From Lysinibacillus odysseyi 34hs-1 = NBRC 100172 (lineage in GTDB: Bacteria; Bacillota; Bacilli; Bacillales_A; Planococcaceae), in the NCBI RefSeq assembly GCF_001591965.1, contig NZ_BCVX01000013.1, forward strand, positions 1-64,000: 64,000 bases of DNA, given 5' to 3'. A program made the translations under genes and the position numbers. How positions within the stretch are numbered: position 1 is the first letter of the stretch; every line of letters begins with the position of its first letter. Under the pieces are notes generated by a model. It did no database searches. It had not been told where the DNA came from and saw only the letters and a program-made list of their open reading frames with translations. This document shows, piece by piece, positions 51,448-60,771 of this stretch.

Positions 51448-52380
51448 CTAGTAAACTGTTTCCTTAAAGATGAAGCCAGTATCGAGCGGGCGCAATGCTG
51501 GTTGAATTTCTTCAATTTGTGCAAGTAAATCATCTTTAATATCCTCATATGCCTCTTCACCTTGATCGAAGTATGCATCGATTGCTTGACGGTAAAGTCC
51601 TGTTACCTTGACGATGTATTCATAAGAATGAAGGATACCATCAAATTTTAACGAGTCAATCCCCGCCTCGAACAGCTCACCTAACTCGTCGATAATGCAC
51701 ATATCATTTGGTGAAAAAATATGCGTTCCGTTTACATCTTCGTAAATCGGGTATTTATTTTTACGTTCTTTATCATGAAGGAACATATTTTTGTTTTCTT
51801 TGCGGTTTTCTACTTCCATTACTTGATCACGGTACAGGAAGTAGTTCCCTAATAGAGAACGTTTCGACTGGAACATGCACGTCATGCCATGGACTTGCAC
51901 TTCAATTTCTGTTTTTGCGTTTTCCTTGATTTCAAGCACCTCATCCAAGGATAGCTCACGCGCTAAAACAGCACGCTTACTGCCGCGCTGACCCCAATAG
52001 TTCACTTGGAACCAGTTCGTAGCAATCGTTTCGGGATTCCAATGCAGCGGTATCGTAATTCCTAATTCTCGTACAGCCACTACAACAGCCGGGTCACCGA
52101 AAAGTAAGGCATCCACGCCAATTCGCTGCATTTCTTTTAAGTATAGTTCTAAATCATCCAGCCGGTCATTGTGGAATAGTGCATTCACCGCTACGTATAC
52201 CTTTTTCCCTGCAGCATGAATTAGTTTTGTCGCCTCTTCTACCTGTCCGACAGTAAACTCTCCTGCCAAGCGCAGGCCAAATTTCTGTTCCCCTATTACA
52301 AACGCATCTGCACCGGCTTCAAGCAAATCTTGTATATGTGCGACCGTTTGCGGTGTTACTAATAGTTCTGGTTTCTTCAC
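51448..52380 (-). CDS. trhP1: tRNA uridine hydroxylation protein, U32 peptidase family (YrrN)
   Basis: About 310 residues from GTG 52380 (RBS AGAGGTGACAAGG; an in-frame TTG at 52401 would overlap trmR). KKPELLVTPQTVAHIQDLLEAGADAFVIG, and EVQVHGMTCMFQSKRSLLGNYF with one of the conserved cysteines. Partner of the downstream TrhP2; order trmR-trhP1-trhP2-udk-greA matches B. subtilis. Confidence 0.93.
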   Translation of the reverse strand: MKKPELLVTPQTVAHIQDLLEAGADAFVIGEQKFGLRLAGEFTVGQVEEATKLIHAAGKKVYVAVNALFHNDRLDDLELYLKEMQRIGVDALLFGDPAVVVAVRELGITIPLHWNPETIATNWFQVNYWGQRGSKRAVLARELSLDEVLEIKENAKTEIEVQVHGMTCMFQSKRSLLGNYFLYRDQVMEVENRKENKNMFLHDKERKNKYPIYEDVNGTHIFSPNDMCIIDELGELFEAGIDSLKFDGILHSYEYIVKVTGLYRQAIDAYFDQGEEAYEDIKDDLLAQIEEIQPALRPLDTGFIFKETVY

Positions 52381-52385
52381 CCTTG

Positions 52386-53018
52386 TCACCTCTTCAAACA
52401 AATTAACAAGCCGTCACCAACCGGGAAAAAAGCACTCGTATAATCCGGATGCTGCATGACCCAATCCGTAAACGTCTTTAAGTTTCGAATCATCGTTCTT
52501 TTTCTTCTTGGCACTTCTTTAATATCTAAATCTGATAATCCATGCATGTACATATTATCAATGTACAGTACTCCGCCTGACGGTACGAGCGGCGAATATT
52601 TCTCAAAAAACTTTTGATACTGGCCTTTTGCCGCATCAATAAACACAGCGTCATACGCTGCATGAAACTGTCCGACTTCTACCTCTAATGCATCGCCTTC
52701 TACAATAGTAATGCGGTCAGCTACCTCGGAACGCTCGATAAAAGCACGTGCATGTGCCACGCGTTCGGCATCCCGCTCAATTGTAACAATTTTTGCATCC
52801 GGCAGCGCCAGTGCCATACGCATAGCTGAATAGCCGATTGCTGTTCCTATTTCCAAAATTCTTGTCGGTTTTTGGATTCGTAATAATTGATTTAATGCTT
52901 CGATTCCAGAAAGCTGCATAATAGGTACATGATGCTCCGCGGCAAACTGTTCCATTTCCAGCAGCAATTCACTTCGAGGCTGAATAAAGGTTTCGATATA
53001 AGCATCAGATAATTCCAT
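52386..53018 (-). CDS. trmR: tRNA 5-hydroxyuridine methyltransferase TrmR
   Basis: 210 residues from ATG 53018 (RBS AAGGAG, 8 nt). O-methyltransferase family 3: RILEIGTAIGYSAMRMALAL, TIERDAERVAHARAF, VFIDAAKGQYQKFFE and YIDNMYMHG. Methylates 5-hydroxyuridine made by TrhP1/P2, giving 5-methoxyuridine at tRNA position 34; the three genes form one pathway in one operon. Confidence 0.94.
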   Translation of the reverse strand: MELSDAYIETFIQPRSELLLEMEQFAAEHHVPIMQLSGIEALNQLLRIQKPTRILEIGTAIGYSAMRMALALPDAKIVTIERDAERVAHARAFIERSEVADRITIVEGDALEVEVGQFHAAYDAVFIDAAKGQYQKFFEKYSPLVPSGGVLYIDNMYMHGLSDLDIKEVPRRKRTMIRNLKTFTDWVMQHPDYTSAFFPVGDGLLICLKR

Positions 53019-53239
53019 TAAAAAACTCCTTACATAATCCGAAAAGTGCATTCATGACTGCCAAAGCAAGTTCATCTAACTACTTTTTAATCAACATGAA
53101 GGCCTAGTTATTTCTCGAAATAGAAAGTTCTCATTATCCTACATAGTAATGTACAAACAAAAAAGACGAAACGGTATGTTTGCGTCCATGAGATCTATCG
53201 CTATTGAGGACAAAAAATCACAATTTATAATAGCATGAA

Positions 53240-53282
53240 AATAGAAGGAATGCGAATAATCTTTACTCGATTCCTCCTATTT
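53240..53282 (-). terminator. mltG terminator
   Basis: Imperfect stem AATAGGAGGAATCGAGT / ATTCGCATTCCTTCTATT on the minus strand followed by TTTTC, directly after the mltG stop. Confidence 0.6.
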
Positions 53283-53293
53283 GGACATTGGCA

Positions 53294-54412
53294 TTACTTA
53301 ATATATTTGTCTACATTACTCAAATGTTCCTCGTAAGTCTTGGCAAAATGATTGTTTCCATCTTTGTCTGCAAGGAAGTATAAATAGTCCGTATCGCTTG
53401 GACTAATCGCTGCCTCAAGCGATGATTTTCCCGGTGCAGCAATCGGACCAGGTGTCAGCCCTGCATTTTTATAAGTATTATACGGGTTGTCGACTTCTAA
53501 GTCTTCATATAATACACGGTCTTTATGTTCACCTAATGAATAAAGGACGGTCGGGTCAGTTTGTAATGGCATATCAACTTTCAAACGGTTATAGAACACG
53601 CTGGCAATTGTTTCACGATCTGTAGAAGCTGTCGCCTCCTCTTCCAGCAGGGAAGCAAACGTTACAAATTGATGTACCGTCATATCGCGTTCTTCATAGC
53701 CGGCTTTATACTCCAGCACCACAGTGTTCATTGAAGAAATCATCGTATGGATTATTTCGTCAAGTGGCGGCTTCTCTACGTAAAATGGATATGTAGCGGG
53801 ATATAAATAGCCTTCTAACGGATAGCGGATATTCTCGCCTAAGATATCATTTGTCAATAATTGCGGGAATTCTCCCATCATCGATTCGATAAATGCTTTA
53901 TCGTTAACCTTTGCCATAAACTCTTCGGCTGTATAGCTTGTTTTCTTTTCAATGACTTTAGCAATTTGATCAAGTGTTAAACCTTCCGGTACAGTAAGTG
54001 TAAATAAAGGTTCACGGTATACTTTTCCTGTTTTAAGGCTTTCTATAATTTCGTCAAGTGTCATTGCCTTGGTCATCGTATAATCTCCCGCTTGGAACGA
54101 TGATTCATTTTTAAACTTTGCATAATATTTAAAAATCCGTGCGTTTTTGACAATCCCTTTTTCCTCAAGTATTTGGGAAATGCTTGTCACACCTGAGCCC
54201 ATCGGAATTTCAACAGCCACTTCCTTTTCTGAATCCGGGTCCATTGGTTGAAGTGCTGATTTTATGTAGCTGAAGGCTACGAAGCCGCCAATTGCAAATA
54301 TTAATAAAAATGCCAGGGCTATGATTGCTACGAGTTTACGCACGATTTTAACCTCACTTTTACGCTCTTTCATTTTTTCCAACATTTCCTGCTTCATTGA
54401 TTCTTTATCCAC
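53294..54412 (-). CDS. mltG: Endolytic murein transglycosylase MltG
   Basis: About 372 residues from GTG 54412 (GGGGGG upstream). N-terminal charged region, one membrane helix (KLVAIIALAFLLIFAIGGFVAF), a LysM-like segment and the YceG catalytic domain with FASLLEEEATASTDRETIASVFYNRL (catalytic Glu) and LQTDPTVLYSLG. Cleaves nascent glycan to set strand length. Confidence 0.95.
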   Translation of the reverse strand: MDKESMKQEMLEKMKERKSEVKIVRKLVAIIALAFLLIFAIGGFVAFSYIKSALQPMDPDSEKEVAVEIPMGSGVTSISQILEEKGIVKNARIFKYYAKFKNESSFQAGDYTMTKAMTLDEIIESLKTGKVYREPLFTLTVPEGLTLDQIAKVIEKKTSYTAEEFMAKVNDKAFIESMMGEFPQLLTNDILGENIRYPLEGYLYPATYPFYVEKPPLDEIIHTMISSMNTVVLEYKAGYEERDMTVHQFVTFASLLEEEATASTDRETIASVFYNRLKVDMPLQTDPTVLYSLGEHKDRVLYEDLEVDNPYNTYKNAGLTPGPIAAPGKSSLEAAISPSDTDYLYFLADKDGNNHFAKTYEEHLSNVDKYIK

Positions 54413-54480
54413 GGGTTCCCCCCCCTTTTTCTCTCTCAATATGATACAAGATTTTCAATAGGGAGACAAACAAAACCTAA

Positions 54481-54511
54481 AAAGCGCCCCCTCAAGCGAG
54501 TGAAGGGGCAC
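54481..54511 (-). terminator. Terminator after the DUF1292 tandem gene
   Basis: GTGCCCCTT / GAGGGGGCGC stem with T5 on the minus strand, 30 bp below the stop at 54545. Confidence 0.8.
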
Positions 54512-54544
54512 CCAAAATAGTTCCGCATTTTACGGAATTTTTAC

Positions 54545-55063
54545 TTATTGTTCTGCTGATAAAGAAGCGAGTACTTTTTCTACCATTGCCCATTCCTCAT
54601 CTGTTTCAATCGGCAGAAGGTCAGCTACAGCACCGTTCTCGTCTGCAATATAGGCAGCTGCAAACACTTCTTCCTTTTCCTCATCGTCGGCCAGGCCATA
54701 GAATAAATAATTCTTTCCACCCTCTTCAAAGCGGTATAGCACTTGGCAGACAGTCTCTTCCCCGTCTTCACCCAAAACAGTAAAGTAATTCAACTGGTCT
54801 TCACCGAATTCTGCAAAGACAGTATTCATCACCTCTTCTACCATGGCCCATTCTTCTTCCGTTTCCAAATCTTTAAAATCAGCCATTTCGCCATTTTCGT
54901 CCAGCTCATACCGAAGCGCTGTCACATCTGAAATGCTTTCTCCCTCTTCATTAATAAGGGTAAATAATACGTAAGAATGGTCATCTGTTTCAAAGTTAAA
55001 AACTACTTGGCAGCGTTGCTCTTCTCCGGCATCATTTTTTAAAATAAAAATTTGTTCATCCAT
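54545..55063 (-). CDS. Tandem DUF1292 protein (YrzB family)
   Basis: 172 residues, RBS TAGGAGGTAGATAAA. Two DUF1292 units: EQIFILKNDAGEEQRCQVVF...EEEWAMVEEVMNT (1-85) and LNYFTVLGEDGEETVCQVLY...DEEWAMVEKVLAS (92-170). Single-domain YrzB normally sits here; this species has both a fused double and a single copy (55173-55478). Strongly acidic. Function unknown. Confidence 0.9.
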   Translation of the reverse strand: MDEQIFILKNDAGEEQRCQVVFNFETDDHSYVLFTLINEEGESISDVTALRYELDENGEMADFKDLETEEEWAMVEEVMNTVFAEFGEDQLNYFTVLGEDGEETVCQVLYRFEEGGKNYLFYGLADDEEKEEVFAAAYIADENGAVADLLPIETDEEWAMVEKVLASLSAEQ

Positions 55064-55172
55064 TTTATCTACCTCCTAATATGTAGAAAACAGAGCGAGC
55101 GTCATGCCCACTCTGTTTTCTTTTAGTATTTGTTATATTCTTTAACTACTTTGCAAGTATGGTAAGACGAAA

Positions 55173-55478
55173 TTACTCTTCGTCTTCCTCTTCTTCTCCG
55201 AGCTCGTCTTCACGCTGTGCAAGGAAATCTTCGATGAATTCCCACTCTTCATCTGTTTCAATCGGTAAAAGCTCACCATCTTCACCGTTTTCTGATGGCT
55301 CAAATGCATAAGCATGTATTTCAACATAGCCGTTCTCATCCTCAGAGCCGACAAGTGAATAAAGTACATAGTTTTTATCAAAGCGCTCAGAGTATACTGT
55401 ATCTAAAATTTCACACAGTTCTTCTTCACCTTTATCATTGATTATTGTTAAATAGCGTTCTTCGTTTTGTTCTGACAT
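55173..55478 (-). CDS. yrzB: DUF1292 protein YrzB
   Basis: 101 residues. RYLTIINDKGEEELCEILD, LYSLVGSEDENGYVEIHAYAFEP and LLPIETDEEWEFIEDFL match YrzB. Acidic C-terminus. Between ruvX and the tandem copy, in the conserved alaS-ireB-ruvX-yrzB order. Confidence 0.95.
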   Translation of the reverse strand: MSEQNEERYLTIINDKGEEELCEILDTVYSERFDKNYVLYSLVGSEDENGYVEIHAYAFEPSENGEDGELLPIETDEEWEFIEDFLAQREDELGEEEEDEE

Positions 55479-55537
55479 ATTAAACCCTCTTTTCCGTTAA
55501 TTTTACTGCTGCCGCTTTCATTTTTGTAAAAGGGCAC

Positions 55538-55954
55538 TTAATTTTTGCTGTCCAGATAACCTTGAAGGATCATGACAGCGGCCATTTTATCGATGACCTG
55601 CTTCCGCTTTTTCCGACTGACATCCGCTTCAATCAGCATTCGCTCTGCAGCCATAGTTGTCAGACGCTCGTCCCAAAGCTTTACGGGCAGGCCGAACGTT
55701 TCTTCCAAAAGCTTTTTATACTTTTCGGAAGCTTCGCCACGTGGCCCAACTGTGTTATTCATGTTTTTTGGATAGCCGACAACAAATTCTGTTACAGCAT
55801 ACTCCGTTACAAGCTCTTTAATTCGTTCAATACCGAATTCGCCTGCTTCCTCATCGATTTTCACAGTTTCGATTCCTTGCGCCGTCCAGCCAAGAGCATC
55901 GCTAATTGCAACGCCGACCGTTTTCGTGCCGACGTCTAACCCCATAATTCTCAT
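55538..55954 (-). CDS. ruvX: Putative pre-16S rRNA nuclease / Holliday junction resolvase-like YqgF
   Basis: 138 residues. [57 protein letters not shown] and a final [15 protein letters not shown] give the RNase H-like DEDD set. YqgF processes pre-16S rRNA in E. coli. Overlaps ireB by 4 nt. Confidence 0.96.
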   Translation of the reverse strand: MRIMGLDVGTKTVGVAISDALGWTAQGIETVKIDEEAGEFGIERIKELVTEYAVTEFVVGYPKNMNNTVGPRGEASEKYKKLLEETFGLPVKLWDERLTTMAAERMLIEADVSRKKRKQVIDKMAAVMILQGYLDSKN

Positions 55955-56223
55955 TTGTTCGCCTCAGTATTCTTTTTAATATAAAATTTTACGAGCTCCT
56001 CGAGAATTTCATCTCGCTCGAGTTTGCGAATTAAATTACGTGCGTCCTGGTGGCGAGGGATGTAGGCCGGGTCACCGGATAAAAGATAGCCTACAATTTG
56101 GTTCGTAGGGTTGTAGCCTTTTTCCTCCAATGCTGCATACACCTTCAGCATGACTTGCTTTACTTCTTCTTCCATTGATTCTTCAGGGAAATTGAATTTC
56201 ATCGTTTGATCAAAAGAACTCAA
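55951..56223 (-). CDS. ireB: IreB family regulatory phosphoprotein (YrzL)
   Basis: About 90 residues from TTG 56223, 8 nt after GCGAGGT, giving [15 protein letters not shown] as in Bacillus Yrz[22 protein letters not shown] and [20 protein letters not shown] are highly conserved. In Enterococcus IreB is phosphorylated by the IreK kinase and affects cephalosporin resistance. Confidence 0.95.
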   Translation of the reverse strand: MSSFDQTMKFNFPEESMEEEVKQVMLKVYAALEEKGYNPTNQIVGYLLSGDPAYIPRHQDARNLIRKLERDEILEELVKFYIKKNTEANK

Positions 56224-56306
56224 GAATCCGCACCTCGCTTTCAGAAATAAGGAGATGGATTCCTCCATCTCCATTTCTTATCATTATAACCGAACTTTAC
56301 CCTTAA

Positions 56307-58964
56307 TTAAATGGATTTAACGTAATCATACACAGAATTTAATGCTTCATCAAGTTTTGCAACTTCTTTTGCTCCAGCCATTGCCATATCTGGACGGCCG
56401 CCGCCTTTACCGCCGCACTGCTCTGCGACTGACTTTACGATGTTACCGGCATGATAAGCACCGCCTACAATATCCTTCGTTACACCTGCACAAAGCATAA
56501 CTTTATCCCCATCGGCTGCACCAAGTACAATGACTGCAGACTCCATTTTTGCTTTTAGGTCATCCATCATTTGACGAAGCTGATTGTTATCTTTTGCTTC
56601 CACACGTGTTGCCAGTACCGTCACATCGCCAATTTTTTGTGCTGCATCCAATACGGCGCCTGCTTGTGCATTGGCAATTTTTTGTGAAAGGGATTCATTT
56701 TCACGCTGTAATTCTTTGTAATCTGCTTGAAGGCCTGCTACACGCGTTGCTACATCTTTTGGATTTGCTTTTAGAAGAGCTGCTGCTTCAGCCAAGATTG
56801 CTTCTTCTTCCTTTACAGCCTCGTACGCCGCTTTACCTGTGACAGCTTCAATACGACGCGTACCGGCACCAATACCGCTCTCTGAGACGATTTTGAAGAA
56901 GCCAATTTCGGAAGAGCGTGCAACGTGAAGACCACCACAAAGCTCGATGGAGTAATCAGATACGGCAACTACACGTACAACATCGCCATACTTTTCACCG
57001 AATAGAGCCATCGCGCCCATTTCTTTAGCCTCATCAATCGGCATTTCGCGGATCACTACTTCGATATCCTCCCAAATTTTTTCGTTTACTTCCCGTTCCA
57101 CCCGTGCCAGCTCTTCTTTCGTTGCTGCACCAAAATGTGAGAAGTCAAAGCGAAGACGGTCAGGCCCTACATAAGAACCAGCTTGTGCAACATGATCACC
57201 TAATACATCTTTTAATGCACGGTGCATTAAATGCGTTGCTGTATGGTTTTTTAAAATTAATTTACGTTTATCGGCATCTACAGTTGCTTTTACTTGTTCA
57301 CCTACATGCATTTCACCGGACTCGATGACAACTGTATGAAGTGGTTGACCATTTGGTGCTTTTTGCACATCTTTTACAACCGCTTTAAATGTATCAGACT
57401 CAATCACGCCTGTATCGGCAATTTGTCCGCCCATCTCTGCATAGAAAGGTGTAGCAGATAGGATAACTAATGCTTCCTGCCCTTCTGAAGCCGTTTCTGC
57501 ACTTTGTCCCTCTACGACTATAGCCATGATTTCACCTTGTGTTTCGAAAGCATCATAAATATACGTTGACTCTTGTGTTAAGTTTGCCAGTACTTCATTT
57601 TGTACCTGCATAGAATCTACGTCAGCACGTGCGTTACGAGCACGTTCACGCTGTTCTTCCATCGCTGTTTCAAAGCCTTGGTGGTCAACTGTCATGCCTG
57701 CTTCTTCTGCATATTCTTCCGTTAATTCCACCGGGAAGCCGAATGTATCATATAAGCGGAACGCATCTGCACCTGGAATAACTGTTTCACCTTTTTCCTT
57801 TTGGGACGCAATAACGTCAGAAAGGATTGCTAATCCGCCATCAAGCGTTTCATGGAAACGATCTTCTTCATTTTTAATAACACGCTGAATAAATTCACTC
57901 TTTTGTGTTACTTCTGGATAGAAGTCTTTCATAATTTCTCCAACTGTCGGTACAAGCTTGTACATGAATGGCTTTTCGATACCAATCTGTTTTGCGTAAC
58001 GAACCGCACGGCGAAGCAAGCGGCGTAATACATAACCGCGTCCTTCATTTGATGGAAGTGCCCCGTCCCCGATAGCAAATGCTACTGTACGGATATGGTC
58101 CGCAATTACTTTAAAAGGCGTATTAATATCTTCTGTAGAACCAAAAATTTCTTTTAGGTCTACTTCATGTGGACGTTTATACTTGCGGTTTGCAAATTCC
58201 TCTACTTTTTCAATAATCGGCATGAATAAATCTGTATCAAAGTTTGTCGGCACATTTTGTACAACAGATACAATCCGTTCAAGACCCATGCCTGTATCGA
58301 TATTTTGCTTTGGCAGCGGTGTGTACGTACCATCTGGATTATGGTTGAATTGTGAAAATACAAGGTTCCAAATTTCCAGATACCGTTCGTTTTCCCCGCC
58401 AGTGTACATTTCTGATTCCGGTGTATCTCCTTCGTATTCCTCACCGCGATCGTAGAAGATTTCCGAGTTTGGACCGGATGGACCTTCACCAATATCCCAG
58501 AAATTCCCTTCCAAGCGGATTAAACGTTCTTCCGGCAGACCGATTTCTTTATGCCAAATATCATACGCTTCCTGGTCTTCTGGATGAATTGTGACGGACA
58601 ATTTTTCCGGGTCAAAGCCCATCCAGCGCTTATCTGTAAGGAACTCCCAAGCGAAATGAATTGCTTCTTTTTTAAAGTAATCTCCGATAGAAAAATTCCC
58701 CAACATCTCGAAGAATGTATGATGACGCGCTGTTTTCCCTACGTTTTCAATATCGTTTGTCCGGATTGATTTTTGCGCATTTGTAATCCGCGGGTTCTCC
58801 GGGATAATGCGGCCATCAAAATACGGCTTTAATGTCGCAACACCTGAGTTGATCCATAATAATGATGGGTCATTAATTGGTACAAGTGGAGCTGACGGTT
58901 CTTGATGGTGATTTTTTTCTTTAAAGAATTCTAAAAATAGACGGCGAATTTCTGAAGCTTTCAT
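56307..58964 (-). CDS. alaS: Alanyl-tRNA synthetase
   Basis: 885 residues. N-terminal class II core ([40 protein letters not shown]), editing domain with [15 protein letters not shown] (HxxxH) and CGGLHV, and C-terminal DHHA1-like region ([11 protein letters not shown]). Preceded by a T-box leader, which senses uncharged tRNA-Ala. Confidence 0.98.
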   Translation of the reverse strand: MKASEIRRLFLEFFKEKNHHQEPSAPLVPINDPSLLWINSGVATLKPYFDGRIIPENPRITNAQKSIRTNDIENVGKTARHHTFFEMLGNFSIGDYFKKEAIHFAWEFLTDKRWMGFDPEKLSVTIHPEDQEAYDIWHKEIGLPEERLIRLEGNFWDIGEGPSGPNSEIFYDRGEEYEGDTPESEMYTGGENERYLEIWNLVFSQFNHNPDGTYTPLPKQNIDTGMGLERIVSVVQNVPTNFDTDLFMPIIEKVEEFANRKYKRPHEVDLKEIFGSTEDINTPFKVIADHIRTVAFAIGDGALPSNEGRGYVLRRLLRRAVRYAKQIGIEKPFMYKLVPTVGEIMKDFYPEVTQKSEFIQRVIKNEEDRFHETLDGGLAILSDVIASQKEKGETVIPGADAFRLYDTFGFPVELTEEYAEEAGMTVDHQGFETAMEEQRERARNARADVDSMQVQNEVLANLTQESTYIYDAFETQGEIMAIVVEGQSAETASEGQEALVILSATPFYAEMGGQIADTGVIESDTFKAVVKDVQKAPNGQPLHTVVIESGEMHVGEQVKATVDADKRKLILKNHTATHLMHRALKDVLGDHVAQAGSYVGPDRLRFDFSHFGAATKEELARVEREVNEKIWEDIEVVIREMPIDEAKEMGAMALFGEKYGDVVRVVAVSDYSIELCGGLHVARSSEIGFFKIVSESGIGAGTRRIEAVTGKAAYEAVKEEEAILAEAAALLKANPKDVATRVAGLQADYKELQRENESLSQKIANAQAGAVLDAAQKIGDVTVLATRVEAKDNNQLRQMMDDLKAKMESAVIVLGAADGDKVMLCAGVTKDIVGGAYHAGNIVKSVAEQCGGKGGGRPDMAMAGAKEVAKLDEALNSVYDYVKSI

Positions 58965-59049
58965 AATGTTTGTTCCTCCTTTTAATTAGTACATAATGAA
59001 TGGGAAAAAGCAGTAGGTACCCTGGCACATTGCTTTCCATGTAGCCCAA

Positions 59050-59330
59050 AATAAAAAGCCCCCATCCCAAATAAGGGACGAGGACTGTTGTCTACGCGGT
59101 ACCACCCTAGTTTACAAATCTGTCTTTATAGGTCTTTCAACCCAGCGATTTGCCTCTCTAGCACTTGTAACGTAAGTGAACGGCAGGGATTAGCTGCACT
59201 CAGGAGTAGCTTTCAGTTGAAGGACGCGGAGGTTTTTTCAGCCTTTAGAAACCTCTTTCTACACACGAAATCATCAACTTACTCTTTCCATCAATGTATT
59301 GATCCATATTCTGCTTTTGATTATATAAAA
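59050..59330 (-). promoter_or_regulatory. T-box leader of alaS
   Basis: Minus strand shows the T-box core AGGGTGGTACCGCG (59108-59095) followed by a terminator (CCTCGTCCC / GGGATGGGGG, then T5) at 59085-59050. Upstream ~200 nt would form stems I-III; a GCT (Ala) triplet in the specifier region (CAGCTAATCCC) is a plausible specifier. Uncharged tRNA-Ala should stabilise the antiterminator and raise alaS expression. Confidence 0.92.
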
Positions 59331-59376
59331 AGGGCCTTTTAGTGTCAATGATAGAACTGTAAAATATTCATGATGT

Positions 59377-60570
59377 TTACTTAAATTCAATCGTACCTTT
59401 ATCCATCTGGAAAGATCCGTCTTCATATAACACAGGAGTTTTTTCCGAACCAGGACGGGAATATCGCTCTACTTGAGTGATGATCAGTCCATTCGTTTTT
59501 GTAAAATCAATATGGGCGATGGCTGCCCAATAAGAATACCTGTTGTTCTCATATAGGGAGGCTGTGATTTGCTCACCCATTTGGTTATCGAGCACTACCT
59601 TTGCCTTAATTTTCTTATAGCCGTATGCCCCGCTCGATAATGGTTTATAGGAAGCAAACAAAACATACTTCAGCTTTGATGGCTGATGGATGACAACTTG
59701 TCTCTCTCCCGCTGTCTTTCGATCAATATCCAACGTAATATAAGGAGCGCTGGAGGAGCTCCCTAGATGACGGGCATTTACTTTGCCAACCTCTCCTGTC
59801 TGCAGAACATAGAAGCAGTAAAAATCCAGCTCCTTCTTTTTATTTATCCATTCAAGTGTTGCCGTCATAAGAGAGGATTTTTGTACTTGGATCGACTGGC
59901 CCTTCTTTAATAAAACACTTGAGGAACCTGTCTGAGAAGCATCCGTCTGCTGCAATTGGGCAGGCGGTACGGGTACCGGCGGTTCTTCCACAGAAGAATT
60001 CGGCACGGGCACTTCCTGCTGCGTGGCCTCATTATCTACCTGAATACCAAAGTTTTCACAAAGCGCCGTCAATCCGCCGAAAAAGCCGCTGCCTACTGCA
60101 TTGAATTTCCATTCACCGTTATGACGGTACAGCTCTCCGATCACGACTGCTGTCTCCTGATCGAGCTGCCCTTTAAACGGAAATTCATACAGTACCTCAT
60201 TTGTCTGTGTATCCTTAATAAACAGGGTTGCTTCTTCCATATCCCGTAAACGCAAATCCTGTTCATCCCCTTCATGGATTGTTGAAGCCAAGGCGATTTT
60301 TTCAATATAGGACGGAACTTTCTGGAACGATATATCAATTGCTTCCTCATGATGGCTAATACTGTGATGACTTACTGATCCATCAACGCCTTGCGGCTGC
60401 CCGTAAAAAATAAAGTGCTCATCCTTTACACACTGATTACCTGAGTCAAGCAGAAAAGCTGAAATGTCTACCTCCATTTCTTTTTTTGACTGCCATTTTA
60501 TGTGAAACCTAAACATCTGAACAGTTTTATTTTTTGTTATATCTACTTTTTGTCCCCGTTTTAATTGCAT
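59377..60570 (-). CDS. TerD/TerA-like stress protein, two domains
   Basis: 397 residues, RBS AAGGGGGTAAAGAA. N-terminal MQLKRGQKVDITKN, DISAFLLDSGNQC, then IGELYRHNGEWKFNAVGSGFFGGLTALCENFG is a complete TerD domain with calcium-site acidic residues. After a Pro-rich linker (~205-235) a second TerA-like domain follows (VLLKKGQSIQVQKSSL; TATLEWINKKKELDFYCFY). No other ter genes are nearby in the window, so this is an orphan. Confidence 0.85.
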   Translation of the reverse strand: MQLKRGQKVDITKNKTVQMFRFHIKWQSKKEMEVDISAFLLDSGNQCVKDEHFIFYGQPQGVDGSVSHHSISHHEEAIDISFQKVPSYIEKIALASTIHEGDEQDLRLRDMEEATLFIKDTQTNEVLYEFPFKGQLDQETAVVIGELYRHNGEWKFNAVGSGFFGGLTALCENFGIQVDNEATQQEVPVPNSSVEEPPVPVPPAQLQQTDASQTGSSSVLLKKGQSIQVQKSSLMTATLEWINKKKELDFYCFYVLQTGEVGKVNARHLGSSSSAPYITLDIDRKTAGERQVVIHQPSKLKYVLFASYKPLSSGAYGYKKIKAKVVLDNQMGEQITASLYENNRYSYWAAIAHIDFTKTNGLIITQVERYSRPGSEKTPVLYEDGSFQMDKGTIEFK

Positions 60571-60726
60571 TTCTTTACCCCCTTGATTATTTCTACAAAT
60601 ATTTCTATTTAGTAAATAGACAAGCTATAAATCTATAGGAAAATGGAATTTCCCTATAATCTGACTGTCTTAACAGGCCACTTCCCCCTATTTTATACCA
60701 AAAAGACTCGTTCCTTCATAAAAAAA

Positions 60727-60758
60727 GCACAGGGAATCGATTATTCGGTTCCCTGCGC
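60727..60758 (-). terminator. Terminator after the nuclease gene
   Basis: GCGCAGGGAACCGA / TCGATTCCCTGTGC stem with T7 on the minus strand. Confidence 0.85.
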
Positions 60759-60771
60759 CCTTCTCTATTAT

